DNA from: CAZRWD01 sp964603785
GTDB lineage: Bacteria > Fermentibacterota > Fermentibacteria > Fermentibacterales > Fermentibacteraceae
NCBI GenBank assembly: GCA_964603785.1
Contig: CAZRWD010000004.1
Location: 131,368 to 195,367, forward strand
Direction: 5' to 3'
Length of the DNA: 64,000 nt
Positions 45,345 to 52,742 of this stretch are shown piece after piece. The position numbers and the translations under genes are program-made. Under the pieces are notes generated by a model. The model saw only the letters and a program-made list of their open reading frames with translations. It was not told where the DNA came from and did not search any database. The first letter of the stretch is position 1. Every line of letters starts with the position of its first letter.

Positions 45345-46252
45345 TCCTCCTCCATCGCCCGGAGAAGCTCCTCTATCTCGCGGAGGGCCTCGCGCCGCTG
45401 CTCCTCGAGCTGGCGCAGGGCCTCCTCGTCCCTCGCACCCCTCAGGCGCTCGACCGGCTCGAGCGTGGTCCTGTTGAAGAACGGACCGAAGAACGCCTCG
45501 ACGCCGATCGTGAACTTGGGAGACTGCATGGGATCGGTCATGTCACGCTCGGAGCTCCTGAAGACCTGTTCGAGCTCTCCCACCGCCCCCCGTACATGGA
45601 CGCTCCTGTTGATCGCGTAATGGCCGCCCAGGTTCAGGTCCCGGCCGTCCCACTCGAGCGCCACGGAGACGGAGGGGTGTGGATGCGTCTCCACCGCGAA
45701 GAAGAGGCCGGGTATGGGTGAGGCTATGCCGTCGTCGTCGAGCTCCTGTACGAAGCGCCCGGTTCCCCAGCCCAGGTTCAGCATCAGGGGCACGCGGGCC
45801 AGGTAGTCCAGGTTCTTGGTGATCACGACGTAGCCCGAGAGGTTCTGGTCGTGGGGGTATGGAGCGAGCCCGCTGTCGCCCTCGAAGAAGTCGTAGTTCT
45901 TCTCGCCCGTCAGGTTCTCTATGCCCAGCGCGATGCCGGGCCTGGTGATGGATTCGCGCAGCGCGAGCACGCGGAACTGCCCCGAGATGCCTCCGGCGCC
46001 GAGATAGGTCACGCCCAGCTGCACCCTGTCGAGCAGCCCGAACTCGACGTGGCCTCCCAGGGAGAAGTCGGACTCGCTGGTGCTGTCGGCGTTCTCGTAG
46101 CTGTAGGCGCTGAAGCCCAGCCCCGCGGCCACCTCGGTGTGACGGAGGAGGGTGGCGGTGGGCGCGTCCAGGAGACCGGCCCTGGCGAACGGAAGCGAAC
46201 CTGCCGTGGCGGCTAGCGCGACGGTCGCGAGGATGACAAGCGCAACTCTCAT
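45341..46252 (-). CDS. Outer-membrane barrel-like protein with C-terminal coiled coil
   Basis: A 303-residue exported protein; ATG 46252 follows GGAGGTCAG. The signal peptide is MRVALVILATVALAATAGS. Residues 25-265 alternate as in a barrel, starting GLLDAPTATLLRHTEVAAGLG, which recalls YjbH-like or exosortase-associated barrels. The last 35 residues are a charged coiled coil (EEALRQLEEQRREALREIEE) that would face the periplasm. Specific function is unknown. Confidence 0.7.
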   Translation of the reverse strand: MRVALVILATVALAATAGSLPFARAGLLDAPTATLLRHTEVAAGLGFSAYSYENADSTSESDFSLGGHVEFGLLDRVQLGVTYLGAGGISGQFRVLALRESITRPGIALGIENLTGEKNYDFFEGDSGLAPYPHDQNLSGYVVITKNLDYLARVPLMLNLGWGTGRFVQELDDDGIASPIPGLFFAVETHPHPSVSVALEWDGRDLNLGGHYAINRSVHVRGAVGELEQVFRSSERDMTDPMQSPKFTIGVEAFFGPFFNRTTLEPVERLRGARDEEALRQLEEQRREALREIEELLRAMEED

Positions 46253-46307
46253 CTGACCTCCGTTTCGCCCCCGAAGATAACCCCGGTCCCGCTCCCGGGC
46301 AAAGCTC

Positions 46308-47816
46308 CTAGAGGCGGACCAGCAGGGCCGACGCCCTGAGCCCGCCCGATTCCGTCTCCAGTATGTAGGTCCCGGCGGGCACGGGAGTTCCCCCCGGGCC
46401 GTTCCCGTCCCATGTCAGGGTCGACATCCCCCGGGGGAGGCCGATGCCGTCGGCCGGCGTCGCGACGAGCCTTCCAGTCGGATCGTAGATCCTTGCCTGG
46501 AGGGTCCCCTCCCCGGGCATCCCTATCGCGAGAGTGAGCGGACCGGAGGAGGGATTGGGATGCAGCGCGACTGTCAGGACTGATGGCGGGCCGTCCCCTC
46601 CCGGGGTGCCGGTGTCGCATCTCCATGCCCGTATGTCGGTTCCCGTCCCGCAGACCACGAGCACCCCGGATGATCCCAGGACCGGGCCGCCGATGTTCAC
46701 GTTCGTGACCTGGGTCTCCCAGAGCGGCTGGAGGTCGGCCGTCCAGGCGTACAGCCTGCCTCCGCCGAAGCCTCCGTTGGAGAAGAAGATCCTCCCTTCG
46801 GCGTCGATGGCCAGCCTGCAGGCCGAGTAGCCGGATATCACCCCGGTCTGCTGGAGTATCGCGCCGTCGTCGGGATCGACCCTGGCCAGCCTCGGCCCGG
46901 GGATGACGAAGTACACCGAACCGTCCGGTCCCACGCCGAACTCCGGCGCGCACGCATTCGCCGCCGGGACGTGCCACTTCTCTACGAAGCCCGAGCCCGT
47001 GTCCTCGAAGGCGTAGAGGAAGTCGACCGCCGGGTTGTCCTGGCTGCGGTTGAAGTACACGGTGCCGTCCGGGCCGGCCATCGGCGTGCACTGAGCCGTG
47101 AAGCCGGGCATCACCGGTCCCGTGTACAGCTCGGCTCCCGTCCCGAGGTCGTAGCGGACGAACGCATGGCCGCCCGGGACGGCGTCGACGACATAGAACG
47201 ACGATCCGTGGATGCACCCCCCGCACTGACCGCTCACCGATCCGGTCCGGGGCGAGTGCCACACGGTGCTGCCGTCGCCGGAGTCGATCCTCCAGATGTC
47301 CCGGAAGGATGCTACTACCGGGTCTCCGTCAGGGGCGAATACCACCCCGTCGTAGGGTCCGGCGTCGATCTCGTCATCGGATGTCCAGACTACCTGCCCG
47401 TCCTCCGCGTCCAGGGCGTAGAGCCTCGCGGAGACCGAGGCTCCGTTGCCCGAACGCGCCGCGAACACGAGCCCGTCGGACGCGCCTGCGATCCAGGTGA
47501 TCCAGTCGCCGGTCGAGTAAGGTATGTCGACAGCCCACAGCTCCTGCCCCGTCAGCAGGTCCATGCAGACGACCGGAGAGTCCCCCGGGGTGCCGGGCCA
47601 GGCGGCCTGCCTGACCAGGAAGAGCCTGTCGCCCATCGTCACGGGCTGCCACGAGATGATGGAGGACCTGCCTCCCGACCAGAGCGGATCGGCTTCTCCG
47701 GGTCCCGTCTCCTGAGAGAGGCAGAACCTGCCTGCGTTGCCTCCTGAGTTCGTCCAGTCCGCCGCCTGCAGCGGCAACGCAACGGCTGGAAGGGCAAGGA
47801 GCAGCATCATCCTCAT
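46308..47816 (-). CDS. Secreted PQQ-like beta-propeller with type IX-like tail
   Basis: A 502-residue exported protein starting at ATG 47816, five bases after GGGAGG and overlapping the glycosyltransferase stop (ATGA). The signal peptide is MRMMLLLALPAVALPLQA. Residues 30-400 form a PQQ-dehydrogenase-like propeller (MDLLTGQELWAVD, ALDAEDGQVVW, RIDSGDGSTVW). No cofactor ligands are evident, so it is probably a binding or structural propeller. The end (ALHPNPSSGPLTL to LLVRL) is a type-A/FlgD-Ig-like sorting domain. Confidence 0.82.
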   Translation of the reverse strand: MRMMLLLALPAVALPLQAADWTNSGGNAGRFCLSQETGPGEADPLWSGGRSSIISWQPVTMGDRLFLVRQAAWPGTPGDSPVVCMDLLTGQELWAVDIPYSTGDWITWIAGASDGLVFAARSGNGASVSARLYALDAEDGQVVWTSDDEIDAGPYDGVVFAPDGDPVVASFRDIWRIDSGDGSTVWHSPRTGSVSGQCGGCIHGSSFYVVDAVPGGHAFVRYDLGTGAELYTGPVMPGFTAQCTPMAGPDGTVYFNRSQDNPAVDFLYAFEDTGSGFVEKWHVPAANACAPEFGVGPDGSVYFVIPGPRLARVDPDDGAILQQTGVISGYSACRLAIDAEGRIFFSNGGFGGGRLYAWTADLQPLWETQVTNVNIGGPVLGSSGVLVVCGTGTDIRAWRCDTGTPGGDGPPSVLTVALHPNPSSGPLTLAIGMPGEGTLQARIYDPTGRLVATPADGIGLPRGMSTLTWDGNGPGGTPVPAGTYILETESGGLRASALLVRL

Positions 47817-49045
47817 CCCGACCTCCCGATCTCGTGGAGCGCCTCCATGACGGTTTCGCCGAATGTCCGCCTGGTCCTGCGGTACTCCTCCACCGAAGCA
47901 AGGGTCCTGCGGCTCGATTCCGCGAGTGATGCACGGTCCTCCAGCAGCGAGAAGACCCTTCCCGCGCTGCCGTCCGGATCGCTGCGGTCGAGCACGGCCT
48001 GCGGTCCGTCCATGCCTATCCCCGCGAGGCTCTCGGAGGTCGCGGCGACGGGCATGCCCCACGACAGCGCGTCCAGGACCTTCATCTTCAATCCCGAGCC
48101 GAGTGTGATGGGACAGACGTAGAGGTCGCTCTCCAAATGGAGCCGCGCGAGTTCCTCATCGCTCACGAAGCCCAGCAGGTCGAGTCCGCCTCCCTGCCGT
48201 GCCCCCGGCCCGAAAGGCTCGCCGGGGGCCGCCCCCGCCACGGAGAGGGTGATCCTGTCGTCCATCGAGCGAAGCCTGGGCAGCAGGTCGGCTGCCAGCC
48301 ACTGCAGGGCGTCGAGGTTCGGGAAGTACCTGGGAGAGCCCACGAACAGGAGCCGCCTGCCCCCCGGTGATCCTGTCCATGCCCTCTGCCTGCGTGGTAT
48401 CTCCTCCTCCGAGAGCAGGATGCGCCTGCCGGGATAACGCCGGGCATACCAGTCGCGGTCCCCGGTGGATATGCAGATCAGTGCGCCCGCGCTGTCGAGC
48501 AACCTGCGCTCGTAGCCGCGGGTCTTGAGGTACTCGAAGAGGAAGAAGAAGCGGAGGGGGCTGAACCAGCGCTGGAAGAGCATCTGGTCGTACACGACCT
48601 TCTGCTCCACGTTCTGGCTGGCGTAGACCACGGGGAACCAGCTCCTCACCTCCCGGGGAACGATCTCCCAGCCCGACATCTGGTCGAGGATTATGGCCGA
48701 GGCTCCGTCCTCGATCAGCGAACGGATGTAGTCTATGGCCTCGGCGTTCCTCCTGAGGCGGCAGACGCGGGGCCTGTCGGAGAACAGGAAGGACAGGAAG
48801 CCCTTGATGCGGGCGGGGAGACCCTCCCCCACATGCGGCAGGGCCCTTCCGAACACGGCCGTCTTGATCCCGAGGTCGCTGAAATGACGGGCCTGCGCCT
48901 CCCTGTCACCGTCCGCATCGATCATGACCAGCTCGAGCTCCACGCCCGCAGTCGAGGCCAGCTCCATTATATGGTTGTGGAAGGCGATCTTGCCGCCCTT
49001 GTCTGCCGGCCACGGGACCTCGGTGACTATGTGTATCAGTCTCAT
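47813..49045 (-). CDS. Glycosyltransferase, family 4-like
   Basis: A 410-residue GT-B enzyme, probably acting on surface polysaccharide at the inner membrane. The N-terminal opening MRLIHIVTEVPWPADKGGK and the C-terminal LLFVGSPRYFPNLDALQWL with GSGLKMKVLDALSWGMPVAATSE are typical of GT4. Start is ATG 49045; an upstream in-frame ATG at 49099 would add an unconserved leader. The ATG has no ribosome site of its own but overlaps a five-codon reading frame (49059-49042) that does. Confidence 0.88.
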   Translation of the reverse strand: MRLIHIVTEVPWPADKGGKIAFHNHIMELASTAGVELELVMIDADGDREAQARHFSDLGIKTAVFGRALPHVGEGLPARIKGFLSFLFSDRPRVCRLRRNAEAIDYIRSLIEDGASAIILDQMSGWEIVPREVRSWFPVVYASQNVEQKVVYDQMLFQRWFSPLRFFFLFEYLKTRGYERRLLDSAGALICISTGDRDWYARRYPGRRILLSEEEIPRRQRAWTGSPGGRRLLFVGSPRYFPNLDALQWLAADLLPRLRSMDDRITLSVAGAAPGEPFGPGARQGGGLDLLGFVSDEELARLHLESDLYVCPITLGSGLKMKVLDALSWGMPVAATSESLAGIGMDGPQAVLDRSDPDGSAGRVFSLLEDRASLAESSRRTLASVEEYRRTRRTFGETVMEALHEIGRSG

Positions 49046-49059
49046 TCGGTGCCGTCCAT
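49042..49059 (-). CDS. Putative five-codon leader coupled to the glycosyltransferase
   Basis: ATG-GAC-GGC-ACC-GAA-TGA (MDGTE) begins six bases after GAGG, and its TGA overlaps the glycosyltransferase ATG as ATGA. Since the downstream start lacks a ribosome site, ribosomes could be delivered by this mini-frame. It is tiny and could be chance. Confidence 0.35.
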   Translation of the reverse strand: MDGTE

Positions 49060-49156
49060 GAGATGCCTCGGCAAACCTCCCCGTGCCGTCGAACCCCATT
49101 CATATCCCACTGCGCCGCCATCCTCAAGGTCGGTGTCCGGAGCCCCGGAGAACGAC

Positions 49157-49182
49157 GAGGGGGCGGGTCTCCCCGCCCCCTC
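49157..49182. terminator. GC-rich hairpin after the OmpA-family gene
   Basis: GAGGGGGCGGG and CCCGCCCCCTC form a perfect 11-base-pair stem with loop TCTC, 22 bases beyond the end of the OmpA-family gene. No T run follows on the minus strand. Confidence 0.55.
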
Positions 49183-49203
49183 CCCGACGGACCCGTCGCC
49201 CGG

Positions 49204-51138
49204 CTACTCGGTGCCGCGGCCCAGGATGATGAACTCCGCCCTGCGGTTGAGAGCCCTGTTCGCCTCGGAGTCGTTGGGGACCGCAGGCTGCTCCTCGCCG
49301 TAGCTTACGGTGGAGAGCCTGGAGTCGGAGACCCCCCTCGAGATGAGATATGCGCGGACGGTCTCCGCCCTGCGCTCGGAGAGGTCCCTGTTGTACCCGG
49401 GCTCGCCGATCGCGTCGGCATGGCCGGTGATCCTCACCGCGACCGACGGATTGGCCGTGAGGAACCCGGCGATCACGTCGAGGGCGGACTTCGCATCGGG
49501 CGTGAGGACGTCCCTGTCGAACTCGAAGTAGACGTTCTCGAACTCCATCATCATCTGGAGGTCGAAGTCCTGGGACACCTCTCCGCCGCCCGGCACCTGG
49601 AGGTCGGCCGACTCGCCGGAGTATCCCGCGGCGGATGCCGTGAGAGTGGCGGGACCGGCCGGGATCTCGATCGAGTAGCGGCCGTCGGAACCGGTCTGGA
49701 CCTGGATGGAGCCCCTCGAGACCGTGCCCGACAGGGGGTCGCCTGTCGATGCGTCGCGTACGGTTCCCGTGACGATGCCCGTCTCGTGGATGGGCTGCAA
49801 TGCGAAATCGACGGCATGAACGCCGCCGCGGGATAGCTGGACGGCCTGGGAGGCCGAGAGGTAGCCGTCGGCCGTTGCGGTCAGCGTCGCGTCACCTGCC
49901 GGGAGCTCCGTGGCGTAGCGGCCGTCGGACCCCGCCGTGGAAGCCTCCACGCCGCGGTCGTTCGCGACCGTTCCGGGGAGGTTCTCGCCGGTCTCGGCGT
50001 CGTAGACCCTCCCGGAGACCCTGGCCGGCTCGGCGCGGAAGGTCCCGGTGTAGGCGACATCGATCCCGATGCCCAGCTCGGGGGCGTAGCCCTCGGGGAA
50101 CGGGGCGTAGTTGGAGCGGTCGGTGTCCGTGGGCTCGCCGCCGGCCTGGTAGAGGCCGTGCCCGAGGTCGGACCAGTTCGGTGCGAACGAGGAGAGGGCG
50201 AAGGAGGCGCGGAGGTCCCAGGTGAAGCCCGACTCGCCGCCGAAGCGGATGCCGGGGGAGACCTGGATGCAGTCGTCGTAGTCCTCCCCGTCGCCGTCCT
50301 CGAAGTCGCGCTTCATGAAGTGGCGCCACTCGGCCTCGGCCATGAGAGTGGTCGTCTCACCGAGCGGGTACTCCATCCCGGCCACCGCTCGGAAGACCGG
50401 GTCCTCCACGTCCATGTCGACGTCGACCTGGTCGGTGGCGACATGGCCCGCCGTCCAGCGGGCGTCGGTGAACTGGAAGTTCTGCCTGAACCAGTGGTAG
50501 CCGATGTTGGCGTGGAGGACCACCGGATCGAGCTTCCAGGAGGCGAGCAGGTCCATGCCGAGATTGTAGCTGCCCGAGTTGATCATCGGGCGGCGCATCT
50601 CGAACATGCCCTGGCCCTCCTCCCAGATGCCGTCCCAGCCGTCGCCGTTCACGACGAAGGAGCTGTAGCCCCCGTCGTGGATCGAGAAGCCGGCCGAAGG
50701 CATGAGGGAGAACCAGAGATTCTCCGCGTCGGGGTTGATGCCGTACTTCAGGGAGATCCTGGCCTCGCTGAAGCCGTCGTCCCCCTCCCATTCGCCGGAG
50801 AACCCGGCATGGTCGTCGCCGCGCCCGAGCTGGTTCACGAGGTAGGAGACCGCGGCTCCCAGCTCGAACCTGTCGCCCAGGCCGAACCCGGCGGTGATGT
50901 GTGCCGTTCCGTCGTACTCTGTGTCGGTTATCTCGACGGCTTCGCCGGCCACAACGCCGTCACGCTCGTCGGACGAGATGCCCAGATGGGTGAGGAGGCC
51001 GACCGAGTAGCGGCCGGCTCCGAGGGTGCGCGCGTCGGTGGTCCAGTAGAGCCCGCGAAGGCCGGTCGCTGCGGGGGCCGCTGAAGCCGCCGCCCCCATG
51101 ACCATCGCCAGAAGAACCAGTAGTAACGTCAGTCTCAT
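49204..51138 (-). CDS. OmpA-family protein: barrel, two carboxypeptidase-regulatory-like repeats, OmpA domain
   Basis: A 644-residue protein starting at ATG 51138 after GGGAGGGAAC, with a signal peptide. Residues 22-360 form a barrel-like domain, paralogous to the gene at 1-1168. Two carboxypeptidase-regulatory-like repeats follow (VSGRVYDAETGENLPGTVA and VTGTVRDASTGDPLSGTVS). The C-terminal peptidoglycan-binding OmpA domain carries FEFDRDVLTPDAKSALD, ITGHADAIGEPGYNRDLS and RRAEFIIL. It probably ties the outer membrane to the cell wall and could be a major structural porin. Confidence 0.88.
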   Translation of the reverse strand: MRLTLLLVLLAMVMGAAASAAPAATGLRGLYWTTDARTLGAGRYSVGLLTHLGISSDERDGVVAGEAVEITDTEYDGTAHITAGFGLGDRFELGAAVSYLVNQLGRGDDHAGFSGEWEGDDGFSEARISLKYGINPDAENLWFSLMPSAGFSIHDGGYSSFVVNGDGWDGIWEEGQGMFEMRRPMINSGSYNLGMDLLASWKLDPVVLHANIGYHWFRQNFQFTDARWTAGHVATDQVDVDMDVEDPVFRAVAGMEYPLGETTTLMAEAEWRHFMKRDFEDGDGEDYDDCIQVSPGIRFGGESGFTWDLRASFALSSFAPNWSDLGHGLYQAGGEPTDTDRSNYAPFPEGYAPELGIGIDVAYTGTFRAEPARVSGRVYDAETGENLPGTVANDRGVEASTAGSDGRYATELPAGDATLTATADGYLSASQAVQLSRGGVHAVDFALQPIHETGIVTGTVRDASTGDPLSGTVSRGSIQVQTGSDGRYSIEIPAGPATLTASAAGYSGESADLQVPGGGEVSQDFDLQMMMEFENVYFEFDRDVLTPDAKSALDVIAGFLTANPSVAVRITGHADAIGEPGYNRDLSERRAETVRAYLISRGVSDSRLSTVSYGEEQPAVPNDSEANRALNRRAEFIILGRGTE

Positions 51139-51195
51139 GTTCCCTCCCGGGAAGGCGACGGCCGGAAACTCCTCCGAGATCCGGACAGCCGCGAG

Positions 51196-51218
51196 TGTAA
51201 GCTCTTGACTTACAAGAG
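51196..51218. promoter_or_regulatory. Two overlapping, mutually exclusive inverted repeats in the OmpA-family leader
   Basis: TGTAAG (51196-51201) pairs with CTTACA (51209-51214), and CTCTTG (51202-51207) pairs with CAAGAG (51213-51218). The two hairpins share bases and cannot form together. They lie about 60 bases upstream of the OmpA-family ATG. Further upstream is an AT-rich patch (51261-51270), which on the minus strand precedes TTGACC (51258-51253). No good -10 is seen. Confidence 0.35.
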
Positions 51219-51289
51219 TATGGGTCGACCAGGAACCGAATGGGTCTCCGAAGGTCAACCTTTAAATATAGCGAATTGAAGGGGCCCGG

Positions 51290-52396
51290 TCAGCGGCGCT
51301 GATCGCAGATCGGGACCAGCCAGGCGCGGCCGTTCCCGTATGCCGGAAGGGCGAGGGCACCACAACCGGGGAGTGCGACGAGGATTCCGCCGCCGAGGAG
51401 CCCATCCGCGGCCACTGTGTCCCGGGATGTCACCCGAAGGGTGGATGAGTCTATTTCCCCGTGTTCCAGGGTCTCCCCTCCGTCGCGCGAGAAGAGCCAG
51501 GAGCCGTCAGTCAGCACGCAGGCGCGGGAGAGCCCGGTTCCCGTCACGAACTCGTGCATGCCCCCGTAGGTATCGAGCAGGAACGGATCGGGGTCACCCC
51601 GGAGGATCAGGCCGAGGTCCCCCAGCCAGCCCTCGACGACCCGGCCCTCCCCGGGGTCGCCCCAGGATCCCGTCACCCCCTTCGCGGACCAGTCCCCGAA
51701 CCAGACGCTCGTGGTCAGGCCCTCGAAGGACTCCAGCACCGCGAAGCGGCCTCCCGAGGGGGATGGAAGGTACTCGACCGAGGGGGAGGGGGTGAACGCC
51801 CGGTCCAGGCCCTCGATCGGGACCAGGACCGCCCTCCCGGATTCGACGTCGATGCAGTTGACGGGCTCCGCAGGGAAGAATCCGCCGGATGCCTCCACCA
51901 GGTCCCCGTAGGCTCCTGCCCCGAGGTATCCGCACATGATGCAGTTCCCCGCCACGAGCCTGGAGTCGGAGGTGAACATCGCGACCACATCATCGCCGCC
52001 CACGGGGTACTGTCCGAGCGCCGCGGGAATGGCTTCCGACCCGTCGGGCCCGCACAGGACGAAGAGGATCGCGTCCCTGTTCGCCCCGCCGTGCTCGAAC
52101 TCGCGCGGGACCCAGACGGTCTGCATCAGCATCACGTGCCGGCCGTCCGGCGAGACATCCATGCCCAGCAGACCACCGTAGTGCCAGCCGTCCTCGTCGG
52201 GATGCCAGCCGGTGTCCCATGGCCTGGTCTCGAGGGTCTCCGTATCGATGACCGCGAAGTATGGGCCGGCGTGCTCGGCGATCGCGCAGAGGACGGAGGA
52301 GTCGTCCAGTGCATCCGCGAAGATGACCGACTCGTGGAGCAGGACCGGGCGGGAACCGGCCGCCGCCTCGATAATGAAGGACAGGAGCAGGATCAG
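51290..52396 (-). CDS. Secreted propeller-like protein of unknown function, CTG start
   Basis: From ATG 52162 the frame encodes 290 residues, but it continues upstream without a stop for 78 codons. That extension holds a signal-like segment (ILLLSFIIEAAAG) and reads as normal protein. There is no ATG, GTG or TTG in the extension; CTG 52396, four bases after AGGGAGGG, is the best start, giving 368 residues. The body has WD/TolB-like strands (MDVSPDGRHVMLMQ, YLPSPSGGRFAVLESF). I do not recognise a family. It is 12 bases downstream of the 83-residue gene. Confidence 0.65.
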   Translation of the reverse strand: MILLLSFIIEAAAGSRPVLLHESVIFADALDDSSVLCAIAEHAGPYFAVIDTETLETRPWDTGWHPDEDGWHYGGLLGMDVSPDGRHVMLMQTVWVPREFEHGGANRDAILFVLCGPDGSEAIPAALGQYPVGGDDVVAMFTSDSRLVAGNCIMCGYLGAGAYGDLVEASGGFFPAEPVNCIDVESGRAVLVPIEGLDRAFTPSPSVEYLPSPSGGRFAVLESFEGLTTSVWFGDWSAKGVTGSWGDPGEGRVVEGWLGDLGLILRGDPDPFLLDTYGGMHEFVTGTGLSRACVLTDGSWLFSRDGGETLEHGEIDSSTLRVTSRDTVAADGLLGGGILVALPGCGALALPAYGNGRAWLVPICDQRR

Positions 52397-52408
52397 GGGG
52401 CCCTCCCT

Positions 52409-52660
52409 TCAGAAGCCGTTGGTGCTCGTCTTCTCCTGCGGCTCGATGACCGCGCGCTCCATCGCCGGCTCCGCCACATCGACCACCTTCCAGCCGGGGG
52501 GCAGGCCGAACCCGGCCAGGGGGAGCACCCTGAAGACATCGGTCCGACGCTTCGGAGAGTGCCGCGAGATGATGCAGAAGGACTCGCCCCGGAGCCCGGC
52601 CAGCTTCGCGGCCTGCGATCTGGCCTCGTCGAGCCCGGTCAGCAGGGGTGTCTTGCGCAT
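52409..52660 (-). CDS. Small hypothetical protein, 83 residues
   Basis: Starts at ATG 52660, seven bases after GGAAGGAAGG. The product is soluble with no signal or membrane segment: a helical N-terminus (GLDEARSQAAKLAGLRGE) followed by strands (SFCIISRHSP, VFRVLPLAGFGLPPGWKVVD) and an acidic tail. No family is recognised. It is co-oriented with, and 12 bases upstream of, the CTG-start gene. Confidence 0.6.
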   Translation of the reverse strand: MRKTPLLTGLDEARSQAAKLAGLRGESFCIISRHSPKRRTDVFRVLPLAGFGLPPGWKVVDVAEPAMERAVIEPQEKTSTNGF

Positions 52661-52671
52661 GCTGGAACCTT

Positions 52672-52709
52672 CCTTCCGGGGACAAGATAACCCATTTCCG
52701 CCCGGAAGG
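52672..52709 (-). promoter_or_regulatory. Inverted repeat covering the ribosome site of the 83-residue gene
   Basis: CCTTCCGG (52672-52679) and CCGGAAGG (52702-52709) are perfect complements 22 bases apart. On the minus-strand RNA the second arm contains the GGAAGG ribosome site, so a folded leader would hide it. It may equally be the 3' hairpin of the PHP-glycosyltransferase transcript. Confidence 0.4.
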
Positions 52710-52742
52710 GTGGCTGCAGGAACGGACCGTTCGCTCGCTCTG

